Part shown: positions 19,600 to 28,123 of the stretch, one piece after another
Numbering within the stretch: position 1 is the stretch's first letter
How the letters are laid out: every line of letters starts with the position of its first letter
Assembly: GCA_944323595.1 (NCBI GenBank)
Contig: CALUTF010000001.1
Coordinates: 1 to 64,000 of the forward strand
DNA length: 64,000 bases
Direction of reading: 5' to 3'
Origin: Candidatus Gastranaerophilales bacterium
GTDB lineage: Bacteria > Cyanobacteriota > Vampirovibrionia > Gastranaerophilales > Gastranaerophilaceae
Made by a program: the position numbers and the translations under genes
The notes under the pieces: generated by a model
Database searches by the model: none
Seen by the model: the letters and a program-made list of their open reading frames with translations, nothing else
Told to the model about the DNA's origin: nothing

Positions 19600-19621
19600 G
19601 CAAACATAATTTTTACAAACT

Positions 19622-19663
19622 AAAAAGCTGCTAATTAAAATCTTTTTAATTAGCGGCTTTTTA
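19622..19663 (+). terminator. recA terminator
   Basis: AAAAAGCTGCTAATTAAAA, a TCT loop and TTTTAATTAGCGGCTTTTT form a long near-perfect hairpin ending in a T-run, 22 bp after the recA stop. The remaining 200 bp before the next gene hold only an AT-rich leader with a possible TATAAT at 19827. Confidence 0.9.
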
Positions 19664-19867
19664 CTAAAAATTGTCAGTTATAATAACCTTTAAGCGTTCT
19701 TACCCCATAATGTTACGTTTTGTTAAATCGAAATTTATACTGTAATCCCGCTTGTATCAAGGCTTTTCAAATAAATATTTCTTTTATCGCAATATTACTA
19801 GCAAAGAAAATTATGTTTCTTTTTAGTATAATCATAAAACACACCAGTAATTAAGGAGGTTACACAC

Positions 19868-21022
19868 ATGCCAATTAATGCGATAAGCAACGTAAGCTTT
19901 CAAGGTTTTCGTTCTAACAAAACAAATAAGAACAATAAACCCGCAGCAACACAAACAAACCCTGCTGAAGTAAGAAAAAGCACCCCTGAAAATAAAGTAT
20001 CCAACAACGCTTTTTCAAAAGCAACAAAAGCAATGGCTCTTGCAGTCTTAATGACTCCTATTGCAGGACCAATCATGACAAGCTGTACAGATGACATTGA
20101 TATTGATATTAAAGATACAACAAATATCTACCATCCAAGAGATACCTTATACTTCCCGGTATGGCAAAAACCGGATACCGTATGGATGGATAAAATTATT
20201 CACGATACAACTTATGTAGAAGTTCCTGGTAAAAATGATACTATCTATATACCTAAAACTGATACAATATATGTGAATAAAACAGATACTATTGTTATCC
20301 CTGGTAAAAATGATACTATTTACATACCAAAGGTAGATACCGTATTTGTGCCGAAAACTGATACTGTATACATTCCGAAAACTGATACAATCGTAAAACA
20401 TGATACTATCCAATATCCTATTTACATTCCTGGCGACACTGTTTACGTTCCAAGAAAATATGATTCCGAAGTATTCGACATTATGAAAGATATGATGGAA
20501 GAAGTAGGAATTAACACAGAAGGTCAAGGCGATATCATCACCCGTATGATAGGTAAAGATGAATGGAATAATTCACTAAACGTATACGATCTGAAAGGTA
20601 AAAAATCATCAGAAGAAAAACCTGTTTATGACAGAACAACATACGGATGGGATGATGAGGAAGAAGCTATAGTTCCTGGTAAAAACATGACTTATGGAGA
20701 ATTAGGAATATCTAAATCTCAAAACGGCGGTTTATACTTAGAACACAAAGTTCCTCGCGGAAGTGCTTCACAAAAACCATCAACAGCAGACGGCTACAGA
20801 CTTGATAAAGAAACAACATTAACCAAAGGCAGCGGAATGCTTCTCCGCAGAGATATTACAAATGGTCAGGATGAAGATAAAGGTTCAATCAGACCTGGTG
20901 ATCAGCCTCAATCTGTATTCTTCTATGAACCATACGGTTCTATGCCGGGTGAAGAACTTATGTGGAGATGGTCAGATATCGTTGTCAGATTGGGAGAAAA
21001 ACCTGAAGACGCAGAAGAATAA
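19868..21022 (+). CDS. DTIY-repeat protein with F-x-G start and lipobox-like motif, copy 2
   Basis: 384 residues, paralogous to the 477-residue protein on the other side of recA. It opens MPINAISNVSFQGFRSNK, so an SFQG motif sits at residues 10-13. A hydrophobic segment (about 55-75) ends in PIMTSCTDDIDID, again cysteine followed by acidic residues. About ten DT[IV]Y repeats follow ([PK][KG]NDTIYIPK type), then a C-terminal domain with EVGINTEGQGDI and WDDEEEAIVPGKNMTYGELGIS that aligns with copy 1. AAGGAGG precedes the ATG by 8 bp. It lacks the long helical N-terminal extension of copy 1. The function is unknown; surface exposure is inferred. Confidence 0.7.
   Translation: MPINAISNVSFQGFRSNKTNKNNKPAATQTNPAEVRKSTPENKVSNNAFSKATKAMALAVLMTPIAGPIMTSCTDDIDIDIKDTTNIYHPRDTLYFPVWQKPDTVWMDKIIHDTTYVEVPGKNDTIYIPKTDTIYVNKTDTIVIPGKNDTIYIPKVDTVFVPKTDTVYIPKTDTIVKHDTIQYPIYIPGDTVYVPRKYDSEVFDIMKDMMEEVGINTEGQGDIITRMIGKDEWNNSLNVYDLKGKKSSEEKPVYDRTTYGWDDEEEAIVPGKNMTYGELGISKSQNGGLYLEHKVPRGSASQKPSTADGYRLDKETTLTKGSGMLLRRDITNGQDEDKGSIRPGDQPQSVFFYEPYGSMPGEELMWRWSDIVVRLGEKPEDAEE
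20130..20450 (+). repeat. Coding DT[IV]Y repeats, copy 2
   Basis: Recurring units of 24-36 bp (GATACTATCTATATACC type) encode DTIYIPK/DTVFVPK/DTIVIPGKN. The array is protein-coding and degenerate, not a CRISPR: the units abut without unique spacers. Confidence 0.8.
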
Positions 21023-21054
21023 TCTCTATATAAACATATTATTCTTACACACAT

Positions 21055-21084
21055 TAAAAGCTCTCTTTAAAAAGAGAGCTTTTG
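21055..21084 (+). terminator. Terminator after DTIY copy 2
   Basis: AAAAGCTCTCTTT, a short loop and AAAGAGAGCTTTT. The stem closely resembles the terminator at 16295-16325 that follows the other copy. Confidence 0.85.
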
Positions 21085-21087
21085 TTA

Positions 21088-21093
21088 TATAAT
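21088..21093 (+). promoter_or_regulatory. Start-proximal -10 hexamer (leaderless candidate)
   Basis: TATAAT ends 7 nt before the ATG at 21101, so a transcript would begin at or next to the start codon. There is no Shine-Dalgarno. The -35 would lie in the preceding terminator and is poor. Confidence 0.45.
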
Positions 21094-21100
21094 AAAAACT

Positions 21101-21505
21101 ATGAAAACATTAGCACAATTTGTACAACAAAAAAGGGATAAGCTGGGACTTTCACCGCGCGGGCTTGCAATGACCTGTAATCTGGAGCTTGAATTGATAG
21201 AAGACATTGAGTCAGGCAAAGAATTATTTCTGCCTGTTACAATACGGCAAAGTCTTGCAAAAGGTTTGAGATGTAATCCTGAAGAAATAAAAAAATTTGA
21301 AAAAGATTTTTCGAATAACTCTGTATCACTGGAAATTATAGAAAGCCTGAAAGAATTAATCTTAAACGGAGCAGGCGGTTTAAAATGTCCTAAATGCGGG
21401 GCACCTTTAGTTACACGAATAGCCAGAATGTATGATTTGGAAGACAACCTTGTACTGCATCCAAAAGCACATTGTACAAAATGTACATTTCAAATTCATT
21501 CTTAG
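21101..21505 (+). CDS. HTH plus zinc-ribbon regulator-like protein
   Basis: 134 residues. The first 65 residues form an XRE-like five-helix domain (MKTLAQFVQQKRDKLGLSPRGLAMTCNLELELIEDIESGK). The C-terminus is a zinc ribbon with CPKCGAPL and CTKC about 35 residues later. The combination suggests a DNA-binding protein with a structural or sensing zinc site. The stop overlaps the end of the convergent acetyltransferase gene by 4 bp. Confidence 0.7.
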   Translation: MKTLAQFVQQKRDKLGLSPRGLAMTCNLELELIEDIESGKELFLPVTIRQSLAKGLRCNPEEIKKFEKDFSNNSVSLEIIESLKELILNGAGGLKCPKCGAPLVTRIARMYDLEDNLVLHPKAHCTKCTFQIHS

Positions 21506-22221
21506 TGCCTGAACACTAATTTATTAATCACTTCATACCATAAAGGCTTATCCTGCTGTAAACGTTTTGTAAAAAAGTGAACATAATCAGGATAACCGTC
21601 ACCATCTCCGTGTGCAGCAATTACGTCTACAACCTGTTTTTGGCGTGGATTATCCGGCGTCATTTTTTCAAAACCCATTTTTTCATAAAAACCTGCTGCT
21701 TTAACTTCACCTTTGAGGAAAACGTCCGTAAAAGTATTTTTATTAATATCCAGAGTTTTTTCAAGCAGTGTTTTGCCGAGCCCGTAACCGCGAAACTTTT
21801 TATCAACGGCAAGAGAATCCACATAGAGAGTATTAGATGATGCTAAAGGCACCTGATCAAAACTATAAGAAATACATGCAGCACGCAGTTTACCTTTTTC
21901 ATCGCGTCCTGCAAGCATTGTAAAATTGCCGTCATCGTACTTAAACTTAGGCTTTATATAACTCACAAAACCGTTACGGATATAATCTTTGTTTTTCTTG
22001 CTTCTATATGCCAGCCAGTACGGGTCGTTGGTAAAGGAAGCAAAATTAGTACAGAAAAAATCTGCGATTTCATCTAACAGATTACCTTTTGGCAAATCTT
22101 TAACTTTAATTTCGGAGAAATTAAGCTTCCCCAATTTAGTATCAATTTGAAATGGCTTAACAGGATTAAACCTTGATGTAAAACTTTGTTGATTATTATA
22201 TTGTTGAATTTTCATATACAT
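21502..22221 (-). CDS. GNAT acetyltransferase with N-terminal extension
   Basis: 239 residues. The GNAT acetyl-CoA site is clear: LYVDSLAVDKKFRGYGLGKTLLEKTL, then GFYEKMGFEKM. The N-terminus, MYMKIQQYNNQQSFTSRFN, resembles the F-x-G-type starts of other proteins here, although Gly is replaced. AGGG lies 6 nt before the ATG at 22221; an ATG two codons on is the alternative. The acceptor substrate is unknown. Confidence 0.8.
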   Translation of the reverse strand: MYMKIQQYNNQQSFTSRFNPVKPFQIDTKLGKLNFSEIKVKDLPKGNLLDEIADFFCTNFASFTNDPYWLAYRSKKNKDYIRNGFVSYIKPKFKYDDGNFTMLAGRDEKGKLRAACISYSFDQVPLASSNTLYVDSLAVDKKFRGYGLGKTLLEKTLDINKNTFTDVFLKGEVKAAGFYEKMGFEKMTPDNPRQKQVVDVIAAHGDGDGYPDYVHFFTKRLQQDKPLWYEVINKLVFRH

Positions 22222-22255
22222 AGTAAACCCTGTAAAATTTTTTTTTGCCAGAGAG

Positions 22256-22284
22256 TTGAAAATGAATTAATAATAGATTATAAT
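22256..22284 (+). promoter_or_regulatory. Sigma-70 promoter of tmRNA
   Basis: TTGAAA and TATAAT are separated by 17 bp, which places initiation about 25 nt before the mature tmRNA 5' end. Confidence 0.65.
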
Positions 22285-22316
22285 AGAATATACAGGACAT
22301 TGAAAACAATGAATAC

Positions 22317-22712
22317 GGGGACGTTTTGGATTTGACAGGATGCCAGATTGAAACAGGCTGCGAGTCCGAGCGCTGTTCTCGGTTATCAACGAGCAAACTA
22401 AATTAAATGCTAACAATGTAATTAAAGCAGACTTCAGCCCAAGAGCATATGCATTGGCTGCGTAGTCGCTAATTAGCTACTCATATAGCCCAGCTTGCCG
22501 GCGATATGGGTCCATTATGCAAGCTGCAGTACCGCGATGACGGTAGCGGTATCAAGATAACCGTCAAGGGTTTAGAGTTTCCCTCAAATAAAACCTAGGG
22601 CTGATTTAAGGGTAATGATACTTTCCCGAATCAGTTGAGAAAATAAGTATCTACACTCGTAGAAGCTTGTTTAGATCCATTTTGGACAGGGGTTCGACTC
22701 CCCTCGTCTCCA
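22317..22712 (+). ncRNA. ssrA: tmRNA (ssrA)
   Basis: A conventional one-piece tmRNA of 396 nt that rescues stalled ribosomes. The tRNA-like ends pair as GGGGACG with CGTCTCC, and the T arm GGGGTTCGACTCCCC is intact. CCA is not encoded. The tag frame, from the resume codon GCT at 22409 to the TAG at 22463-22465, encodes ANNVIKADFSPRAYALAA, ending in the usual ALAA degradation signal. Pseudoknot-like GC-rich stems follow the tag. SmpB is not in the window. Confidence 0.96.
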
Positions 22713-22717
22713 GTTTA

Positions 22718-22750
22718 TTACTTTTTCTTTACTAAAAAGAAAAAGTAATC
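22718..22750 (+). terminator. tmRNA terminator-like hairpin
   Basis: TTACTTTTTCTTT, a short loop and AAAGAAAAAGTAA form a perfect 13-bp inverted repeat directly after the tmRNA. The U-rich tract lies in the left arm, so its efficiency on this strand is uncertain. Confidence 0.6.
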
Positions 22751-22855
22751 AAAAAGAAAAGAATATATTGTCGGGGGACATAGAATACATTACATATTTC
22801 AATATCTACTTTAGGTCACCCTCATTGATAAACGACCGACTTGGCGTCGCAAGAA

Positions 22856-23194
22856 TTAAGAGCCCGCATAGCGGGTTCGAGCGGGAGCGAGCTGAGGCTG
22901 AAGCCGATTTGTTATACTACTGCATTTTACTATTGTAAAGTATGGATGTAACAAGCCTGCTTTTTGGGCTGAATAGCCCATCTGCACTTTCCAGTTTTTT
23001 TCATTCGGATTAAAATCATATGTGTCTAATAGTATAAACTCAATATATTTTCCTTGCAACTTTGCTGATAATACATTCACCTTGCCAAATGCATTGTGTA
23101 AATTGCTGTCACTAGTGAACCCAAGTGAACCGCTTACTTCTTTTCCTCTTTTCAGTGCAGCTGCATTTTTATATATAAATCACTTAGTTCTGCT
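22856..23194 (-). pseudogene. Truncated, frameshifted copy of the effector-like C-terminal domain
   Basis: The minus strand encodes RGKEVSGS ... SNLHNAFGKVNVLSAKLQG, DTYDFNPNEKN and YSAQKAGLLHPYFTIVKC, which align residue for residue with the C-terminal 100 residues of the split gene at 23660-24655. Upstream, KSAELSD aligns with HSEKLGN of the intact copy but in another frame, so a frameshift lies in the TATATATAAAAA tract near 23170-23185. The N-terminal two thirds are missing. Downstream the frame runs on into a GC-rich stretch with a CCCGCATAGCGGG hairpin. It looks like an orphan module left by tandem duplication. Confidence 0.75.
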
Positions 23195-23644
23195 GATTTT
23201 TTTATCTTGGATTTTCCATATAAAAAATAATGAGATATAGAACATGCATACTCCACCCAATGTATATATCTCCCATAATATCGGGAAAAATAATAAACTT
23301 CCGAAATCCGACTTTAACAATAGAGGAAACGCAAAGTACAATGCAACAACAGCATCATAACAAAGAGCTAATAATAATACAAATTTTCTATTATTTATAT
23401 TCGTTTTTAATTCTCTTGCCATTTTACTCAATATTGAATCTGGAAAAAATTTTTCAACGTTAATAAATAATATATGCAAAAGAAAAATTTTGGTAATTAT
23501 GTATAATACAATCAAACAACATGGAGCTAGCCAGTTTGATGCAATATAACAAGTTATAAAAAAAATAAGAAACATTCCAAACATACATATACAAAGCAAT
23601 ATATTTATTAAATTTAAAGATACATAAAAATCTAATTTATTCAT
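23180..23644 (-). CDS. Four-helix membrane protein within the duplicated cassette
   Basis: 154 residues, with about four hydrophobic helices (about 8-32, 38-60, 86-110, 115-145) separated by a basic loop (ARELKTNINNRK). I do not recognise the family. AAGGGGG lies 6 nt before the ATG, so expression is plausible. It sits between a split effector-like gene and a truncated copy of that gene's C-terminus, the position an immunity or transport partner often takes in toxin cassettes; this is inferred from context only. Confidence 0.65.
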   Translation of the reverse strand: MNKLDFYVSLNLINILLCICMFGMFLIFFITCYIASNWLAPCCLIVLYIITKIFLLHILFINVEKFFPDSILSKMARELKTNINNRKFVLLLALCYDAVVALYFAFPLLLKSDFGSLLFFPILWEIYTLGGVCMFYISLFFIWKIQDKKISRTK

Positions 23645-23659
23645 ATATACCCCCTTAGT

Positions 23660-24655
23660 TTATTTCAGTTTATACCTACATTTCACAATTGTAAAGTATG
23701 GATTTAATTTTCCTGTTTTTTGAGCACTACGCCCCATTTTAACAAAAGGATTCTTATCATTTTTATTAAAATCATACGTATCAAGTAAGGTCACATCTAC
23801 ATAATTTCCACGAACTTTTGCAGATAATACATCAACACTTCCAAAGGCATTGTGTAAATTAGTAAATCCATTAAACCTGAAAGATCCGGATACTTCTTTC
23901 CCTGACTTTAAATCGGCATAATTATCTCTTATAAAATTTCCAAGTTTCTCAGAATGAGCTATTGCATTGGATACATTACTATTTTCATGTAAAACAACAC
24001 CGGGAACATTTACATCTCCAAATTGTGATTTTATTTTATCTTTTATTATTTTTTTATATGGAGTAAACTCACTGGTTAAAGTATCTACATCATTATATAA
24101 AGCACCATTTCTTCTTATATAATCATTGTTATAAATCCCAGTAGAATCAGATGCCATATTCCACATCTTAACTGCATCATTTTGAGTTAATGGATATCCC
24201 AAAAGATTAATACCTAAATTAAGACCTATTTCATTTAAAAAGCCATTTGTACTATTGATTTGATGTTGAAAATAATCCCCAATTTGGGCATTTTCACTTA
24301 TAGGATAATCATTATAAGTAATACCTCCTTCTAATACTGTTGGTTGCTAAATATTAGCGGATGCGCCGGTTGAAGTTCCGCCTATTTGATAATTATTGCT
24401 TACAACCCCATCCGGCTTGGAGCGGTAGTGAGCCTTTACTTTTGTTCCGTCATCCCGACTGTAAGAATGAACATAAACTACATCCGAACTTCCTGCCAAA
24501 TCCCCGCGTCTTGGAATCCCTAAAGTTTCTATTTGATAATCTATTGCCTTTTCATTTGCCAGAAATTCTTTACTTGTCATTTCTCCTATGTCTTCTGCTG
24601 TGTAAATTCTGCTGTCATTTGTGATTGCATTGATAAAGTTTCTCAAATTTGTCAT
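23660..24655 (-). pseudogene. Effector-like gene interrupted by one in-frame TAG
   Basis: One reading frame of about 332 codons runs from the ATG at 24655 to 23660, broken only by TAG at 24349-24347. The first part (102 codons) contains IGEMTSKEFLANEKAIDYQI and HSYSRDDGTKVKAHYRSKPDG, a segment I associate with phage-head or effector-linked proteins of gut bacteria. The second part has no good start: the frame is open from the TAG onward, the TTG at 24202 lacks a Shine-Dalgarno, and AGGAGGT at about 24321-24327 leads only to a four-codon frame. The C-terminus (LHNAFGSVDVLSAKVRG, DTYDFNKNDKN, SAQKTGKLNPYFTIVKC) recurs as a fragment at 22856-23194. A nonsense mutation is the simplest reading; sequencing error or readthrough remain possible. 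Confidence 0.65.
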
Positions 24656-25004
24656 TTATATTTCTCCTTATTACTTCAATAATTTTCCAAATGTAAATCA
24701 TAAAAACATTCAAATTATAACGATTATCCAAATCGTCCGCCAGTCCGTATTTTTACTTAACTCTTAAGAGTAATTGACATGGAAACCCATACATAGCCAT
24801 TGTTTTAAGAGAGATTTTCCAGACGAAAATAATAAAATTTACAAAATTTTTGTAAAAATTTTGCTTAACAATCGTGATAGATGATATATAATATGCCCTC
24901 TTAAATATTTAATTTACCTCAAAATTATTACTAACATCATTTGTATTTCCCCTGCCAAGATGGTATAATTAATCAAAAGAAGATTGCCACAAGGAGTATG
25001 AATA
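24656..25004. other. Intergenic region with divergent signals
   Basis: 349 bp without a gene. It holds a perfect AAAATTTTTGTAAAAATTTT palindrome-like element at 24844-24863, a possible TTAACA-16-TATAAT at 24865-24892, and the better-placed promoter at 24941-24969. I see no RNA gene. Confidence 0.5.
24941..24969 (+). promoter_or_regulatory. Candidate promoter of the DUF2130 gene
   Basis: TTGTAT and TATAAT with a 17-bp spacer, 35 bp before an ATG that has AAGGAG upstream. Confidence 0.5.
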
Positions 25005-26318
25005 ATGCAGGAGATAAAATGTCCGAAATGCGGAGAAATTTTTCAGGTAGATGAATCAGGTTATGCGGCTATTGTTAAACAGGTCCGCGACAAGGAATTT
25101 GAAAAAGAAATATCAATGCGGGAAAATCAATTTGAAACAGAAAAAGAATCCGCAGTCAAACTTGCAAAAGCAGAAACCGAAAATGAATATAATTCTATCT
25201 TAAAAGACAAAGATTTACAGATATCAGAACTACTTGCCAAAATTGAAGCTCAGGATAATGCTAAACTCCTTGCAGTAACTGAAATTACAAATCAAAAAGA
25301 AAAAGAATTATCAGAAAAAGAAAGCGAAATTACAAAGCTTCAGGCACAACTGCAATCATGCGATATGGACAAACAGCTTGCGATTAATACTGCAGTTGCG
25401 CAAAAAGAAAAAGAGCTTGCTGAAAAAGAAAACTGTATTGTTAAACTAAACGCCCTTATTGAAACCGGAGAAAAAGAAAATAAATTAACAGTACAATCCC
25501 TGAAAGATAATTATGAAACCCAGTTAAGAATGAAAGATGAAGAAGTCGCCAGACTTAAAGACTTCAAAGCAAAACTTTCCACCAAAATGGTTGGAGAAAG
25601 TCTGGAACAACATTGCGAAATAGAATTCAACAAACTCCGCGCGACAGGTTTTCAAAATGCATATTTTGAAAAAGATAACGATGCAAAATCAGGCAGCAAA
25701 GGGGATTATATTTACAAAGAATCTGACCCTGCAGGGCTTGAATTTATCTCCATAATGTTTGAAATGAAAAACGAAATGGACGAGACCGCAACTAAAAAGA
25801 AAAACGAAGATTTTCTAAAAGAACTCGACAAAGACAGGAGAGAAAAAAATTGTGAATACGCTGTTCTTGTTTCGCTGCTTGAGCCGGAAAACGAATTATA
25901 CAATTCCGGCATTGTAGATATGTCACACCGTTTTCCTAAAATGTATGTAATCCGTCCGCAGTTTTTTATCCCGATGATTACACTTTTAAGAAATGCTGCA
26001 TTGAATTCTCTTCAATATAAACAGGAACTTGCAGTAATCAGAAACCAGAATATTGATATATCAAACTTTGAGGCGGAAATGAACGAGTTTAAAGAAAAAT
26101 TTTCCAGAAACTACGAGCTTGCAAGCAGAAAATTCAAAACCGCAATCGAAGAAATAGATAAAACAATAGACCATCTTCAAAAAACTAAAGCTGCATTGCT
26201 TTCTTCCGAAGATAACCTGCGGCTTGCCAACAAAAAAGCTGAAGACTTGAGCATTAAACGGCTTACAAAAAATAACCCTACAATGGCTGCAAAATTTGCG
26301 GAATTAGAGCAGTCTTAA
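25005..26318 (+). CDS. DUF2130 protein (zinc-ribbon, coiled coil, nuclease-like core)
   Basis: 437 residues. It starts with a CxxC knuckle ([26 protein letters not shown], the family's N-terminal signature), then a long coiled coil (about 30-195), then the conserved core [31 protein letters not shown] with SKGDYIY and [30 protein letters not shown]. The E...D...EMK pattern of the core resembles a PD-(D/E)XK nuclease fold. The biological role of the family is not established. AAGGAG precedes the ATG. Confidence 0.85.
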   Translation: MQEIKCPKCGEIFQVDESGYAAIVKQVRDKEFEKEISMRENQFETEKESAVKLAKAETENEYNSILKDKDLQISELLAKIEAQDNAKLLAVTEITNQKEKELSEKESEITKLQAQLQSCDMDKQLAINTAVAQKEKELAEKENCIVKLNALIETGEKENKLTVQSLKDNYETQLRMKDEEVARLKDFKAKLSTKMVGESLEQHCEIEFNKLRATGFQNAYFEKDNDAKSGSKGDYIYKESDPAGLEFISIMFEMKNEMDETATKKKNEDFLKELDKDRREKNCEYAVLVSLLEPENELYNSGIVDMSHRFPKMYVIRPQFFIPMITLLRNAALNSLQYKQELAVIRNQNIDISNFEAEMNEFKEKFSRNYELASRKFKTAIEEIDKTIDHLQKTKAALLSSEDNLRLANKKAEDLSIKRLTKNNPTMAAKFAELEQS

Positions 26319-26335
26319 TGTTTGTTTAGCAAAGA

Positions 26336-28054
26336 TTAAACAAACAAATCCGTAACCTCAAACTTATTAACATCAATAAGCCCCTTATCGGTAATTTTCA
26401 GCTCAGGAATAACCGACAATGAAAGAAACGCCATACTCATAAACGGATCAGAAATTTTACATCCGATTTTTTGTGAAGCATCTTCAAGCTCCGCAATTTT
26501 TTTCATAACCTCCTCTGAAGTCATATCAGACATCAAACCGGCAATCGGAAGCGGTAAATGTGCAAGAGTTTTGCCGTCCTGAACGATTATCTTGCCACCC
26601 TGAGATTTGACCAGTTCAACAGCGGCATAATACATATCTTCATCATTTGTACCGATAACTATCATATTATGACTGTCATGCGCAACGGTAGATGCAATAG
26701 CTCCGGATTTAAGCCCGAAACCTTTTACAAAGCCGAGCCCGATATTTCCTGTTGCCCTGTGACGCTCTATAACCGCTATTTTTAAAATATCATTTGCCGT
26801 ATCAGAAACTGCAAAACCGTTTTCAATCTTTGGAGCTTCAACAGACATTTTTGTTATTAATTGCTGCGGAATAACATTTATAACTTTTATATTATGCTTG
26901 TCTTCCGGAACTTTAATCTTCAAATCTTCTCTGTACAAATACTTGATATTAACAGAACCTCTTAATGCCGGCGGCTTCATCTCAGCCATATCCACGGTAA
27001 TTTTACCGTCCTTTGCAATCATCTTTCCGTTTTTAAAAACCATAACAGGTTCAAATGTTTCTAAATTCTCAAATACCGCAATATCTGCTTTATACCCCGG
27101 TGCAATAGCGCCGACATTTTTAAGATTAAAATATTCTGCCGTATTTATACTTGCCATCTGGATAGCCTTTATCGGGTCAACACCCAGCCTTACCGCTTTT
27201 TTAACCATTCGAGATATATGTTTGATTAAATGTTTAGGATGTCTGTCATCAGTCACAAACATACATTTTCTGGTATTATATTTTTTCAAAACAGGAATTA
27301 ACGGTTCCAAATCTCTTGCCCCTGTAGCTTCTCTAACCATTAAATACATACCGAGCCGCAATTTTTCAATGGCTTCATCAGGTGTGGTGCATTCATGATC
27401 AGAAGAAACACCGGCTGCAATATATGCATCAAGCTCTTTACCGCAAAGATGCGGGGCATGTCCGTCAACACGTTTTTGTTTATCTATACCGAGTTTAATT
27501 TTACTTAAAACACTGCTCTCACAATTTACAACACCTTGAAAATTCATCATTTCAGCAATACCAAGAACCCATGGGGCATCAATCAGCAAAGCTAAATCAT
27601 AACTGTTTAATTCGACACCGGAAGTTTCAAGTGAAGTAGCAGGCACACAGGACGGCAGCATCATATAAACATCAAGCGGAAGATTTTTTGTAGCTTCCCG
27701 CATAAAACTAATGCCCTGCAATCCCATAACATTTGAAATTTCATGAGGGTCTGCAATTACAGTTGTGGTACCTGATGCCAGAACGAGTTTTGCAAATTCC
27801 GACGGCATTAGCATTGAACTTTCAAGATGTACGTGTCCGTCAATAAATGACGGTGTGACATAAGCACCTTTAACGTCAATTTCTTCTTTGCCCCTGTAGC
27901 CTTTTGCAATTCCGGCTATTTCGTCATCGATGATTGCAATATCCGTATCGTAAATTTCTTCTGACAGGACATTTACAAGTTTTGCATTCTTTATCACTAA
28001 ATCAGCTAAATCTTCACCCTTGCTGACACGTATAATTTTTTCGACACTACTCAT
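26336..28054 (-). CDS. ade: Adenine deaminase
   Basis: 572 residues from the ATG at 28054, which has GGAAGG 9 nt upstream; the frame extends 13 codons further to an ATG at 28093 with no ribosome site. The amidohydrolase metal motif HVHLESSM, TTVIADPHEI, VDGHAPHL and SSDHECTTPDEA are all present, and the C-terminal domain has HDSHNMIVIGTNDEDM and ADMTSEE-like motifs, which distinguish adenine deaminase from other amidohydrolases. It converts adenine to hypoxanthine for purine salvage. It lies 69 bp downstream of the DHA2 exporter on the same strand and may be cotranscribed. Confidence 0.93.
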   Translation of the reverse strand: MSSVEKIIRVSKGEDLADLVIKNAKLVNVLSEEIYDTDIAIIDDEIAGIAKGYRGKEEIDVKGAYVTPSFIDGHVHLESSMLMPSEFAKLVLASGTTTVIADPHEISNVMGLQGISFMREATKNLPLDVYMMLPSCVPATSLETSGVELNSYDLALLIDAPWVLGIAEMMNFQGVVNCESSVLSKIKLGIDKQKRVDGHAPHLCGKELDAYIAAGVSSDHECTTPDEAIEKLRLGMYLMVREATGARDLEPLIPVLKKYNTRKCMFVTDDRHPKHLIKHISRMVKKAVRLGVDPIKAIQMASINTAEYFNLKNVGAIAPGYKADIAVFENLETFEPVMVFKNGKMIAKDGKITVDMAEMKPPALRGSVNIKYLYREDLKIKVPEDKHNIKVINVIPQQLITKMSVEAPKIENGFAVSDTANDILKIAVIERHRATGNIGLGFVKGFGLKSGAIASTVAHDSHNMIVIGTNDEDMYYAAVELVKSQGGKIIVQDGKTLAHLPLPIAGLMSDMTSEEVMKKIAELEDASQKIGCKISDPFMSMAFLSLSVIPELKITDKGLIDVNKFEVTDLFV

Positions 28055-28123
28055 ATCTAACAGCCTTCCATTATCACAAGTTTTATACATCATAACACGA
28101 AAAAATACATCCGTGCATAATTA

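Noticed and set aside
20130-20450. Possible CRISPR-like repeat array
   Set aside because: Units are short, degenerate, contiguous and in the coding frame (DTIY repeats). There are no unique spacers or cas genes.
22713-22860. Integrase gene after tmRNA
   Set aside because: No tyrosine or serine recombinase frame occurs near the tmRNA, and no duplicated tmRNA 3' end (attR-like) was found within the cassette.
22856-23080. 74-codon minus-strand frame as an independent gene
   Set aside because: It aligns with the C-terminus of the split gene but lacks its N-terminal part, includes a frameshift upstream, and runs into unrelated GC-rich sequence.
24202-24204. TTG as a genuine start for the second half of the split gene
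   Set aside because: No Shine-Dalgarno precedes it, and the same frame is open back to the TAG, so the second half is better seen as the remainder of a single interrupted gene.
24347-24349. TAG as pyrrolysine or other recoding
   Set aside because: No pyrrolysine or selenocysteine machinery is visible in the window and the gene is next to obvious decay; a nonsense mutation is simpler.
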